Assembly (NCBI RefSeq): GCF_918797505.1
Contig: NC_092797.1
Location: 44,924,157 to 44,988,156 of the forward strand
Source: Bemisia tabaci
Taxonomy: Eukaryota > Arthropoda > Insecta > Hemiptera > Aleyrodidae
Length of the DNA stretch: 64,000 nt
Direction: 5' to 3'
The first letter of the stretch is position 1, and each line of letters opens with the position of its first letter. Under the pieces are notes generated by a model. It saw only the letters and a program-made list of their open reading frames with translations. It was not told the DNA's origin and made no database searches. The translations under genes were made by a program, and so were the position numbers. Shown one piece after another: positions 44,501 to 55,368 of the stretch.

Positions 44501-44617
44501 GGCACAGCCATTGGCGGATGCAGCAAATCGGCAAAATTATTTTTCCTCCATTTAACCTTGTGGAATTGTATCGATTCTCAGGGGAACCAGGTGCTCTGAC
44601 AATAATCGATTATTCAA
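44501..44617 (+). repeat. Direct repeat R, copy 2
   Basis: GGCACAGCCATTGGCGGATG is identical to copy 1 over its first 20 bases; the remainder is diverged but collinear. Confidence 0.75.
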
Positions 44618-45048
44618 CCCAGGCTTAAATGCGGAAGAGAGCCAGGCTAATGTTGCTAAATTGTTGAATCCTCCCGTTGGCATAGCTAAGTTTTTTATAC
44701 GGTAAGTCTCTACTTATAGTCACGACTCCGAAGCGCCAAGAAAAACGACTGGGGAAACGATTCTGTTGCGATGAAGAAGTCGATTTTTCTCAACGTAAGG
44801 AGTAATTAAAATTCATAGATTTGCTACGCTATAGAATCAAATAGATTTCTATTATTTTTGGTCACTGAACATGGAGAAAATATTATCCCTACACTTATAT
44901 ATTACCTATGGACTGAGATAATATTAATTTTGAGGACTACATAGGGAGTTGGATATTAACTTAGAAATTGATTAATTCCGACCAGTCAAGTGCAGTCATC
45001 AGTTAATTACCCAGGAAGGGGTCGATATGATTCCAACGAGAGATAAAT
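44618..45048. other. No gene recognised
   Basis: AT-rich with no open frame of interest. Confidence 0.4.
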
Positions 45049-45345
45049 TAACCCCCAGCGGTCGAGGACGGTTGACTTTAAAATTTTCCAACATCCTGGG
45101 TAATTAAACTCCGACATTTCTCTATGCTCAACATTCTTATTTGAATACGCTTCATTTCACAACATTATCGTCTCTCTTAGTAGTACGGCACAATAAACCC
45201 CCAGCGGTCGAGGATGGTTGACTTTAAAATTTTCCAACAACCTGGGTAATTAAACTCCGACATTTCTCTATATTCAACATTCTTATTTGAATACGTTTCA
45301 TTTCACAACACTATCGTCTCTCTTAGTATGGTGCGGCACAATAGT
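45049..45345 (+). repeat. Tandem duplication, ~143-bp period, two units
   Basis: ACCCCCAGCGGTCGAGGACG at 45051 recurs at about 45195 (one change). The two units stay collinear, with few substitutions, up to the CTCTCTTAGTA block. Two units only. Confidence 0.9.
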
Positions 45346-45613
45346 CTATATTTTAAAGTGTTAAGTTGGTGGCAAAACAACAATTGAGGAAGGTAAAAGA
45401 AGCCATTTTTGAAACATTAGAATGACTCCGATTGAAAAAATTACCGAATTATTTTATCAAAATTTGACTTTTTTAACCACAAACTATCAATTAACAATTT
45501 ATTTGTAAGTTTGTTTGATTAGACTAAGGGCTCAGTTCCGCGATAGGCCACGTCCTCTTTGCGTCCAAGATAATGTCTTTTTCTTTAAAAAAGTTTTATT
45601 CATTTTTTTATAT
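45346..45613. other. Unassigned spacer
   Basis: AT-rich. Nothing recognised before the foldback arm. Confidence 0.4.
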
Positions 45614-47103
45614 AAAGAGCCATGCACAAAAAGGGCCAAAAACGGCCCATTTTTGGGCCCCCGAAATTGGGGTCGAAGTGAGGTTTTTTTTCATCCTTAG
45701 GGTGACCCTTTACACATACTAAAATTTCAGATTGAGTATACGCACCGTTTTCGAGTTATGGGGGGGCAAAGTCCCCGATTTTCACCCATTTTTGCAGGCG
45801 TTTTAATGTCGAACTCTGGCTGTTAGGAAGTACCAGATCTAGATATTGAAGCGCGGTTTGCGGTGATTTGTTCAGCTATTCCTGTAGTATTTTTCCACAT
45901 CTTTCACAAAGCCCCAAATGGTTTTTCGGGGGCGGGGAGGGGGGCTTTATTCATACTATCATGACCGTTAGCGCATCTTACTGACTTTACTTTGTTCTCT
46001 TCGCTCCACGCCGCGGTCACGATGGTATTTTCTGTTGGGGATTTTTCTTCTTCTTCACATGTTACCAATTTTCATGTCCTCCCCCTCTTTTCCCCTTTTT
46101 TCCCCCTCCCCCGCAATCCAAACACTTCCTCTCAAGTGCTTTTTCCTGTGAGGCAGATGACGGGGTCATATGTGGGGGATTATTTTTCTTTCTTCACGAT
46201 TGATAAACTTTGACCCAACTTACTTCGCCCTTACAGGGCCCTCCTTACCCCTGTATTACCCCCCCCCCCCTGCCCGGCTCCACTTTACTTGAAGTATTTT
46301 GCTCCCTCCGCAGCAGAAATGACGATTTTTCCTGTGAAGAATTGTTTCTTATTCATATTTTTCACGTTTCTCTTTCCACTGCTATGTTTGACTTATTCTT
46401 TCCTAGGTACATTCTCTTCCACTTTCTCTTCGCGTGACCATATTACTCCTACAAAAAAGTAGTAAAAAGTAGAAGAAAAGTGAAAAGTAAAGAGAACGAG
46501 GCAAAAGAGGGACAAACAAGAGGGGAAGGGGAAGAGGAAGAAGAGGGGGAATAATGGAGAAGAGTAGGAGGTGGCTCCCCTGTATTCAGTATTTCAGTAC
46601 CTAAACATAAGTAAAACATTATTTGCCAGAAACTTTGTCATTTCTGCTGCGGAGGAAGCAAAATACTTCAAGTGAAGTGGAGCCGGGCAGGGGGGGGGGG
46701 ATAATACAGGGGTAAGGAGGGCCCTGTAAGGGCGAAGTAAGTTGGGTCAAAGTTTATCAATCGTGAAGAAAGAAAAATAATCCCCCACATATGACCCCGT
46801 CATCTGCCTCACAGGAAAAAGCACTTGAGAGGAAGTGTTTGGATTGCGGGGGAGGGGGAAAAAAGGGGAAAAGAGGGGGAGGACATGAAAATTGGTAACA
46901 TGTGAAGAAGAAGAAAAATCCCCAACAGAAAATACCATCGTGACCGCGGCGTGGAGCGAAGAGAACAAAGTAAAGTCAGTAAGATGCGCTAACGGTCATG
47001 ATAGTATGAATAAAGCCCCCCTCCCCGCCCCCGAAAAACCATTTGGGGCTTTGTGAAAGATGTGGAAAAATACTACAGGAATAGCTGAACAAATCACCGC
47101 AAA

Positions 47104-48484
47104 CCCGCCCAACACGAAATATTGCAGCAATATTGCAGCAATATTGTCAATATTGAAACAATATTGTCATGTAAATATTTCCTTAAATACACTGCAGAAA
47201 TATGTTGACAATATTGCTAAAATATTTCATGACAATATTGTAACAATATATTTATAAAAATGTTTTAAATATATTTACAAAATATATTTATGTAATTACT
47301 TTTAAAACAGTTTGTAAAATATATTTACAAAATATTTTAAAATTATTTTAGAAATATTAGTTTAAAAATATTTGTTTAATATTATGTTAAAAATATTTTA
47401 TAAATATTTTTGTAATATTTAAAAATTAATTGCTAAAATGGCAAAAAATGGTTTGCGATTTCTGCAATTTGCTTTTTTTGCTAAAATGCCCACCCTCGTG
47501 GCGAGAACGACAAAACAATTTGCAAAAGTGGTAATTTTATTGTGCGAAAATGGCACTATACTTTTGCGAAATTAACATTACTAGTTTATGCTATTATGGC
47601 TAAAATTTTTGCTAGATTTTCAAAATGTTTGCCAAATTAGCGTATGGTTTTGCTCTGTTTACCAATTATTTTGCGGAACTTACTAAAATCAATCGCTAGA
47701 AAAAAGAAAGGGGGGGGGGGAAGAAAAGACAAAAAGAAGGGAAAAAAATAAATAACATAACATAAATACATCGACATAAATTCAAACTAGGAAAAAGCTC
47801 AAATAATTAAAACTGGAAAAAGACGCAATTATAAAAAACAGTAATTTGGTAAAGAAAAAAATGAGAGAGAGTTAAAAAAAACGAAAATTTGTAATACATG
47901 AATAGGAATATGTTGAGTACAATTAATAAAGAATTTGAAACACAAATTACAGGATGAAATAAAAAATAATAAATAAATAATAAATAATAAATTCTGGTAA
48001 AATATTATAAGAATCCGTCAATAAACAAACATATTACGGACTCAGAGGCCTGCGATAGTTAAGAGATTGAATTTACGGGCCCTTCTACATCAAGCCTGGC
48101 TGGTCTGGTGGTAAAGTACTGGACTTCGGATATCAACTCCACCCGAGGCGTGGGTTCTAATCCCGACTAGGACGGCGCGGATTTTAAGGTCAGTAACAAC
48201 TCTACGATCCACAACCTGGACGCATGTGTACATTAGAAAGAAAATTAGTACCAAAGACGTCTCCTAGAGTGCGCGCACACGGATATGGAATATGATAACC
48301 TCATCGCAAGTAAATATTTTTAAAATATATTATCAATATTACCTTGACAATATTGCTGCAATATTGTCAGGGGGGCGGACAACAAACTATTGCAGCAATA
48401 TTATTTCGATATTGTTAAAATATTGTTAAAATGTTTTTGACAATATTTCAGCAATATTTTTAAAATATTTCCGTGTTGGGCGGG
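47104..48484. mobile_element. AT-rich element K, CCCGCCCAACACG ends, nested in the foldback arm
   Basis: 1.38 kb with 13-bp inverted ends CCCGCCCAACACG, next to AATATTGC-rich subterminal arrays on both sides (47115-47250 and 48335-48470). The uninterrupted copy of the site in the other foldback arm shows the join. It gives a target duplication of AA, or AACC if the ends are two bases shorter on the left. The interior is about 75-80% A/T and holds a G11 run (47710) and a tRNA-like SINE head. A 65-codon frame at its left edge is incidental. Confidence 0.75.
48093..48310 (+). mobile_element. tRNA-derived SINE inside element K
   Basis: Starts around CCTGGCTGGTCTGGTGGTAA, an A-box-like region. 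It has a perfectly placed B-box-like GGTTCTAATCC 40-50 bases later. CCTGG at the start can pair with CTAGG after the T-arm, as in a tRNA acceptor stem. A tRNA-unrelated body of about 120 bp follows. The D- and anticodon arms do not fold cleanly, so this is a retroposon head and not a working tRNA gene. Confidence 0.6.
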
Positions 48485-48719
48485 AACCGCGCTTCAATAT
48501 CTAGATCTGGTACTTCCTAACAGCCAGAGTTCGACATTAAAACGCCTGCAAAAATGGGTGAAAATCGGGGACTTTGCCCCCCCATAACTCGAAAACGGTG
48601 CGTATACTCAATCTGAAATTTTAGTATGTGTAAAGGGTCACCCTAAGGATGAAAAAAAACCTCACTTCGACCCCAATTTCGGGGGCCCAAAAATGGGCCA
48701 CTTTGTGCATGGCTCTTTT

Positions 48720-49777
48720 CCCCCACCTTAGATTTTTCCTTGGAATTATCCGATTTTTGGAAGAGCCTTACTAGAAACGAAGGCCAAATCACTCTTACTA
48801 ATTTTTGTGTCATTGCCTCAATCTAAAAGTCACCTCTGCGAATAAAACTTCCTCAGAATGTTTTGCGTTCTCTTCACGCTTGACCAAGCCCACCCGTCGA
48901 TTCGCACCAAAAATTCAGGATTGCCGGCCCGAATTACTCTTCACCCATCAGCGAGACTACGCAGGATTAAAAATGGACCGATTTTTTTGCAGAAACGCAC
49001 CATATCACATCAAGGTTGAACCGCGAAGAAGAGGCTAGAAATTTTATTTTTCCGTAAGATTCAGTACCAAGAACAATTTTTAACAACTATTTTCACATTT
49101 AAAATATTTTCTCTTGACTTCGAATTTTTGACGGGAAAAAATTCACGATTAGACAGATTCAAAATTAAACCCAACTCATTTCCCTCAAAACCCGACTTAG
49201 TACGTTTCTGCTCCAAATCATATTCGCTGTTCCATCGCGATCGGGTTCTCGGAAAATCGAGAGTCTGCAAATTTGCTTCCACGGGCGCCACCTCTACCTC
49301 GAAAAATCAGTATGCGTAAAAGAACCCAAGTCCCAAACCTGATGAGCCCTGGCGTCCGTTGATAGGAATGTCTCCCGTAGCCCATGAAATAGACAGGACT
49401 TCGCGCGTTTCGATCCCTTTGAGTCGGAGCAATCAAACTGGGCTCAAAGTAAACCTCGCACCTCTGAAAGGCCCGGAAAGTTGAAATTAATGCTATTATT
49501 CCCGCGGAGAGAGTAGGACTCGAGGAGACATGACATGCCCGTAAAGAACTACCTCACCGTGCAAAAACCACCTATCTGAAACGTGTTACTAACTCGGGTT
49601 GCGCGTTTTTCGCCTCAGGGAACATTACGCATAGGCGCACTGACTTAAGGAGGGAAACAATTCCTCACTCTTTCATTTAATTCCTTATCCGCCAACTTCC
49701 AGATCGCTTCGTGTTTTCCGGGAAAACTTGGACGCTACAAGGGATACCCGCCGTGAAAGTTTTAATTTGATCTTTCT
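48720..49777. other. No gene recognised
   Basis: Plus-strand frames of 77 codons (48805) and 63 codons (49128) and minus frames of 76 and 72 codons overlap each other. None is recognised. GC-richer than average. Confidence 0.4.
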
Positions 49778-50033
49778 GCCGTGCTGAGCCGAGGAAAAGC
49801 GCCGTAGTATCCTTCAGGCGTTGCCAAATTCCCTCTGATAAAGTACAAATTCACCGGGAAAGTTGCGAATATTTCCCTTCCAATTTTCCGGACAACATTG
49901 TTCGCACCTCAATCTAAAATATCTGAAAATTCCAAGAAAAAATATCCATAACTTTCTTCCGAAATAAGAATTTTACGAGGGGAAATCTGGCAACTTCCGA
50001 ATGTTCATACTGTGTTTTTCCTGGGCACGGCGC
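49778..50033. mobile_element. MITE family F, copy 4
   Basis: Left CTGCCGTGCTGAGCCGAGGA, then AAAGCGCCGTAGTATCC. The right end is the complement with ACTGTGTTTTTCCTGGGCAC. Inner facing GTTGCCAAATTCCC blocks. A diverged, full-length copy. Confidence 0.8.
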
Positions 50034-50676
50034 GTGGAGCTCCGCGAAAATCGAGGGGGGGTGGGGGGCGGGGGAAAGTTTATTGGGTGCGTCCTCTCTC
50101 ATCGGGATTGAAAACAACGCCGAGTCGAAGGGGTGGGGAATAGGATAGGAAAGGCCGAGTCAGTCGGTGAAATCTCATTCTGCTCTAATGAATTCTGATC
50201 ATATTGCTTTTTGATTTTTCAACTTTTTATCGGCTACCTGCGGGCCTCCGCCGGGGAGGCGTGAGATTCTCTCTGTCAATCGGATTGGACGTGCTCGGAG
50301 AGTATCTCTCGAATTGGCTTCGGATACAGCTCGGCGCCCTCCTCCGGCGGGGCTGAAATATCAACGATGATTATAAATATCCTCGGATAATCCTCGGGAG
50401 GATTCTCGGATGATCTGCAACAATATTCCGGATAATCTAAGGCATTGCCGTGCTCGGGAAGAATGCCGTATATCGACGGTGAAACTACCAGACCACGGTT
50501 CTCGTTTGCGGTGTTTGATAATCTCCGCTTATATTTTATTTTTTTGAAGGAGACTAAACCAATTTTTTATTTTTTATTTGTGACTTCAAACAAACAGAAA
50601 GACATAGTAATATTTCAAGGTTATATATAAAGGTAATCAAACAAAAGACGAGTTAGAATTTGATACAGACAATAAT
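50034..50676. other. No gene recognised
   Basis: GC-rich to 50500, then AT-rich. A short G-rich stretch lies near 50055-50075. The 61-codon frame at 50445 is unrecognised. Confidence 0.4.
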
Positions 50677-50823
50677 AATTGGACTGCGTTTTGCAATTAG
50701 GAACTATAAATTCTGGCCCGGTTTAAAAACAACGTATGTGTCATTAGTTTCCCTATGCACATATGTGTTTTTTTGGATGCGCCAGAATTTATAGTTCCAA
50801 ATTGCAAAACGCAGTCCAATTAA
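50677..50823. mobile_element. MITE family B, copy 2
   Basis: 147-bp palindrome with very well matched arms: ATTGGACTGCGTTTTGCAAT and AACTATAAATTCTGGC facing their complements. Loop 'ttagtttccctatgcacata', opposite in orientation to the copy at 16414. Confidence 0.9.
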
Positions 50824-51051
50824 ACATATAGAGACTGGTTACGAAAACCTCAGGCGGATGAAAGGGCCCAAGGGGGAGGTCACATTTGAATTACCTACTG
50901 GTATTTACCATCAGTGCCTAGTGCTAATCAAATATCATTCCTTGAAATTTTCAGAGTCCTCTTCGCATAAAGATGAAAAATTGCGGGAGTTATCAAGAAT
51001 TGACTTTGAACAGTCTTTCGTTGAAAAATAAAGCATGACTTGATGTCATGT
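50824..51051. other. Unassigned spacer
   Basis: Nothing recognised between family B and the worn family N copy. Confidence 0.4.
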
Positions 51052-51205
51052 GACGTGGATATATAGAGTCAATAGGAGAGGTCGGACAACATTTTGAAAC
51101 TTTAAACGCTGATAACTCGGTTTATACAAAATTGTGAGGTTCTATAGGTGGTTCCATTGGTTTCTCCGTGAAATTTTCTTCAAAAAGCACCCCTTAAAGT
51201 TTAAC
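51052..51205. mobile_element. Transib-like MITE family N, partial copy 4
   Basis: GAGTCAATAGGAGAGGTCGG, then ACAACATTTTGAAACTTTA, and the GGTTCCATTGGTTTCTCCG block match family N. The outer CAC end is worn and the right part is missing. Confidence 0.6.
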
Positions 51206-52612
51206 GATCTTTTCACATGCCCGCGGTTCATGAGATAGCATACAGGTGGCGCTTAGTTCCGTTTAATCTAATGTAAAATCCCGCTTTATAATTTCCCCAA
51301 AAGGAATCACGCTCACTTTCGCATTGTTTTTTATCCAGCTTTCTAGAGCGCATTTCACCTTTGTCTGTAGTTCCCTTTAGCATAAATACGTCCATTTAAG
51401 AGAAGAAATCTGGTCTGCTTCTCTACTTGAAAGGTGATTCAGCGGTCCATGCAGCGAAAACGGCAACGTTCTTGGATACGTGTGATGTGTTGAAATTGCG
51501 TCGAGACGCGTGGCCTATATCGAGGCTGAAGCGCAAAGCCATCTCTTTGTCAGAACCATCCCCTCTATTTCAGTGCATGGAAGGCATTGAAAAATATCCC
51601 ATTGTCCACATTTCCCGTTGGAATAATACGAATTCGTGATTGATAAAAATATAAAAGCCTCAACAAATTCTGCAATTAATAGATAGGTACGCAGTCCAAA
51701 TTTAGCATTTTTACAATTCCCCGTTGTTAGTTGGTAAAAATACATTTTTCAAATGAATATTTCGTGTAAGAAGTAAAAATTCATGGAAAACTATGTAACA
51801 GGCCAGCAAATAAGATATTTCAGTGCACCAAGGAACAATATTTTAGAGGGAAATTTGAATGCAAGTGAGGTAAAAAATCGGAGTTTTAGTTTTTAACATT
51901 CAGTTTTGAGCCCCTTGTATAGGTGATACCAACTTGAATTATACCTCAAAAAAAAAAAGAAAAAAACGAACTTTATCAACCGTCTCAAAAAAATCGAGAA
52001 ATATGCCTTTCAGCAGCGATACATAGACGTGACATCATTTAACCTAAACTATTCCATAACACGTGATAAATTGGATTTTATAGAGAGTAGGTGACTCAAA
52101 GTTGGTAGAAGTAAACCAACCGAGTTCGTGAGATTAAAAGTTAAAAACGTAATTTTATTAAGAAAGCCGGGGGAAAATTCTTGATACTTTGTACCGGGCA
52201 GGAATTTTATCATCTTTTATTTCGTGTCTACATGAGCTGGCAGGAAAATAATTTGAAAAGAGGGTCGGCTCATCGCGAAAAGTTTGCAGGATTCATTTTC
52301 GTCTTTCTTTCATATAACTTACGTCGTCTCGTATTTATTTGACAGAGATGAGGAAAAGAAGATCTGATATTAGGTTTATCTTAAAGTTTATTTTTTCTTA
52401 TCCACCAGATGAAATTCTAATACATGGTCTCGAAAGTCTCTTCCTTTGATTTATTTTTCAGAATATCTTAAAAGATTCTCAGTTCCAATTTCTATTTTTA
52501 ACCGTGTTTTTTTATGGCACATTACACTTTGTAAGGATCATTTGCAGAACAGTGTTGTTCAAGACAGAAAAAGAGAAAGTTTCAGAAAAAATTAACCACA
52601 GTTTAGGCGTTT
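51206..52612. other. No gene recognised; half copy of hairpin H
   Basis: At 51366-51397, TAGTTCCCTTTAGCATAAAT, then ACGTCC, is the right arm of family H without its partner. The frame at 51427-51639 (70 codons) is opposed by a 76-codon minus frame. Neither is recognised. Confidence 0.45.
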
Positions 52613-52647
52613 GGGTTAGTGGGGCGTTGGGGCGTTGGGGTTTTGGG
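52613..52647 (+). other. Potential G-quadruplex tract
   Basis: Five runs of three to four G separated by short loops: GGG, TTAGT, GGGG, CGTT, GGGG, CGTT, GGGG, TTTT, GGG. This meets the usual G4 pattern on the plus strand. The TTAG/TTGG content is only loosely telomere-like, and it is not an array of TTAGG. Confidence 0.7.
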
Positions 52648-52770
52648 TAGTTAGATTCCGGGTTTTGTTTATTCCTTTTTCTTTATTTGCAGCCTTTTCC
52701 CCAAATTAAGTTGTTCTTTTATTGTTTGGGTTATCTCTTCATTTTAAAAATTATGCCTGATAGTTGGCTT
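52648..52770. other. Short spacer
   Basis: Includes the left copy of the direct repeat that flanks the next hairpin element. Confidence 0.4.
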
Positions 52771-52900
52771 AATTAGACGTATTTCTGTCAAACGGAACTA
52801 TGTGCATTATAACGTGAGCCCTTTTATGTATGTATTCTTATGGATCTCAGGGCTCATGTCTTAATGCACATAGTTCCGTTTGATAGAAATGCGTCCAATT
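52771..52900. mobile_element. Hairpin element family H, copy 2, flanked by long direct repeats
   Basis: AATTAGACGTATTTCTGTCA, then AACGGAACTATGTGCATTA, faces its complement around a 30-base loop. Outside, TTATGCCTGATAGTTGGC (left) and TTATGTCTGATAGTTTGC (right) form an imperfect direct repeat of about 20 bp. Confidence 0.85.
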
Positions 52901-53424
52901 ATGTCTGATAGTTTGCATTGTCTGATGAATTATTTCATTGCAGAGTACGGCATATAGAGATATTTTACTTATTTATTCAAGGATCGTGCAGGCTCAGCAA
53001 AATTATAAAAAAAAAAATTCAGAAGTACAAACAATAACTTTTAAGAGCCCAAGAATCTCGAAAAATGAAATGTGCTTATGCATGTATGTATTTAATCAGA
53101 AATGACGTCTTCAAGATAATGTATGACTCAAATTACATATATTCCGGTTCATACTTATTTCATCTCTTTCCCTTCGTAACGAAATTACTCTCTAGGCTCG
53201 TTTTCGTAAGTTATGAGTTCTCTCCGACGTAAAGAATGAAGGAAATGCTATCAAATTGTCTCCAAACGGAATAAACGAAAGATAATTTTATTTTTATGGG
53301 GTCCTCTGCATTCAAAGATTAGAGAGCAGCCTTGGAAAACCCTGTCTTTGATTAACTGTCTTTACCTCCTTCTTTTTTGCTGAAATTTTGTTTCAAATAG
53401 ACTTTGTACACAAGCCTTGGAAAA
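52901..53424. other. No gene recognised
   Basis: AT-rich, with no frame of 60 codons. Confidence 0.4.
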
Positions 53425-53748
53425 GATCGGACATGAAATTGTTGGCAAAAGTTTTAGATTTTAATGTTTAATTCGTCACAGATTCAATTTCAAGGGGTGT
53501 TTCAGAAAGGAAATTTCACGACAAAACCAATGGAGATACTCTAAAACTTTTTGTTTTGTATTTTGCGAAAATATTAGCTTTTATAAAGAGGTCGGACATG
53601 AAATTTTTGGCAAAAGTTTTAAATTTTGATGTTTAATTCGTCACAGATTCAATTTCAAGGGGTGTTTCAGAAAGGAAATTTCACGACAAAACCAATGGAG
53701 ATACTCTAAAACTTTTTTGTTTTGTATTCTCGAAAATATTAGCTTTCA
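53425..53748. mobile_element. Two tandem partial copies of family N, ~161-bp period
   Basis: Units 53425-53585 and 53586-53748 both start G(A/G)TCGGACATGAAATT and share TCACAGATTCAATTTCAAGG and CACGACAAAACCAATGGAG. They are almost identical. Neither has the CACAGTGG terminus, so the duplication postdates loss of the ends. Confidence 0.8.
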
Positions 53749-54335
53749 AAGTGCCCGGATGTTCTCGGACAGATAATCTAGAGCGAGAATATGCGTCGTG
53801 TATTAGTATTAGTGCGCCGTAGTTTGACGGAGGAAACACACTTCCACCTCTTGCTCCGGTCCGTGGAAATTCAGAGATGAGGCGAGCTGGATTTTCACCG
53901 AAATGAAGATGAAATGACCACAGAACACATCTGTCGTATTTATTAAAACCGAGCCATCGTTGCCTGCCGGCGAGGCATTCATTGTGACGGTCTTTTCCCG
54001 CGGCGCTGCAGATCTCCGCACGCACAAACAAAACAAGGCCTCATTTTCCGGGGGATTAGGTCACTGGATTTCGGTTTCATTCATTTAGCTTCGAATGAAG
54101 CAGGGGTTATCATGTAAAGGCGTTGCGGCGGCGTAACCAAGCAAAAATTAAATTTTAAGCCTTCACGGTTTCTGTGGGGTGCGATAGGGCACCTACATGA
54201 GGGGAGTACGGAAAGTCAAAATATGGGACTCATCGGGCCCAAAAGGGCAGCTAACCTTTTAACACAAACATTAGAGGATGCTGCTGCCGATCTTCAGATT
54301 CCAATATCAAAGCAAAATGGCCAAGAATGTCCATG
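53749..54335. other. No gene recognised
   Basis: The 116-codon minus frame (53681-54031) starts in unique DNA and ends inside repeat N. An overlapping 75-codon frame exists in another phase. Neither is recognised. Confidence 0.4.
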
Positions 54336-54421
54336 AATTGGACGTATTTCTGCTAAAAGGAACTATGTGCATAGGGTTTGCGTGTAACATAGTTCCTTTT
54401 AGCATAAATACGTATACAATT
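54336..54421. mobile_element. Hairpin element family H, copy 3, short form
   Basis: AATTGGACGTATTTCTGCTA, then AAAGGAACTATGTGCA, faces its complement with only a 15-base loop. The GAGCCC/GGGCTC core present in the other copies is missing, so this is either an internal deletion or an ancestral form. Confidence 0.85.
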
Positions 54422-54567
54422 AGTGGCCAATTGCTATGAAAATTGTCTGAAAAATTTCAGGAAAAATTTACTCTATTTTTCTAGTAAATTCGGTTTATAT
54501 AGAGGGAAATATGGCATCGTCTGACGGTTCACATGGCGTTTACGCTCAGCATGGCATCACTCATATC

Positions 54568-54831
54568 CTGCCGTGCTAAGGAAAAACGCCGTATGAACAA
54601 CAGGATGTTGCCAAATTTCCCCCGATGAAACATTAATTTTTCAGAAAATTTACGAATATTTTTCTCGGAAATTATCGTATACTGTAGATTGAGTTGCTGA
54701 TGAAATTCTCTGAAAAATTGAAAAAAAAAGAAAAAAAAATTAACCACAAGTTTCTCTGAAGATTCATATTTTATTAAAGGAGATTTGGCGACGTTTCAAG
54801 GTCCTTACGGCGTTTTCCCCTAGCTCGGCAG
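54568..54831. mobile_element. MITE family F, copy 5 (first of a tandem doublet)
   Basis: Left CTGCCGTGCTAAGGAAAAAC, then GCCGTATGAACAACAGG. The right is the complement, ending CTAGCTCGGCAG. The minus-strand frame with a poly-Phe stretch here is an artefact of its A-run. Confidence 0.85.
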
Positions 54832-54841
54832 CACTCATATT

Positions 54842-55095
54842 CTGCCGTGCTAAGGAAAAACGCCGTATGAACAACCGGGTGTTGCCAAATTTCCCCCGAT
54901 GAAACATTTATTTTTCCTAACATTTACGACAATTTTTCTTGGACATTTTTGTATACTGGAGATTGAGTTGCTACTGAATTTTTTTGTAAAATTGAAAAAA
55001 AAAATACACATAAGTTTTTCTGAATATTCGTATTTTATTAAAGGAGATAAGGCGACGCCTGAAGGTTCATACGGCGTTTTTCCATAGCACGGCAG
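54842..55095. mobile_element. MITE family F, copy 6 (second of a tandem doublet)
   Basis: Starts 10 bp after copy 5, in the same orientation. CACTCATAT(C/T)CTGCCGTGC precedes both, so flank and element were duplicated together, as in the 8652/8923 pair. The 122-codon minus frame 54850-55218 spans it and is discounted. Confidence 0.85.
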
Positions 55096-55161
55096 CTCTC
55101 GTATTGACCCCGATTCAGGGGTGGCAGTGGCCGGGCTCTTCGATAAGGAAGTTTTTAAAAT

Positions 55162-55283
55162 AGACGCACTTCTGTCAAACAGAACTATGTGCATTAACAC
55201 ATAAGCTCTGAGACCCACAGGAATATATGCAAAACAGGGCTCACGTCATAATGCACCCAGTTCCGTTTGGCAGAGATACGTCC
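55162..55283. mobile_element. Hairpin element family H, copy 4
   Basis: GACGCACTTCTGTCAAACAG, then AACTATGTGCATTAA, faces its complement. The loop includes GAGACCCACAGGAATATATGC, and the GGGCTCACGTCATAATGCAC core follows. Confidence 0.85.
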
Positions 55284-55368
55284 AAAATAATCAAAGCCGG
55301 CGACGGGGACACAATGCACCGAAGCAATTTAAACTTCATCCGGGAGTCTTAGCGCCCTTTGTCTTACC
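55284..55368. other. Short spacer between H and I
   Basis: Unique sequence as far as I can see. Confidence 0.4.

Larger units (their letters stand above)
45614..48719. repeat. Large foldback: ~0.7-kb arms, right arm interrupted
   Basis: Left arm 45614-46323. Right arm 46637-47105 plus 48485-48719. The arms are nearly identical: the 73-codon frame at 45992-46213 (+) appears unchanged at 46747-46968 (-). The main visible difference is 12-14 bases (AAGGGCCAAAAAC) near 45630 present only on the left. The outer ends read AAAGAGCCATGCACAAA. The spacer 46324-46636 includes a strongly purine-rich tract (about 46459-46575). No transposase is seen. Confidence 0.85.

Noticed and set aside
45992..46968. 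Two identical 73-codon frames, seemingly a conserved protein pair
   Set aside because: They are the same DNA in the two arms of a foldback, so identity reflects recent duplication and not selection on protein.
48093..48170. Functional tRNA gene
   Set aside because: B-box and part of the acceptor stem are present, but D and anticodon arms do not fold and a SINE body follows.
54529..54747. 72-codon minus frame with a Phe run, looking like a membrane peptide
   Set aside because: It is produced by the A-run inside a family F element.
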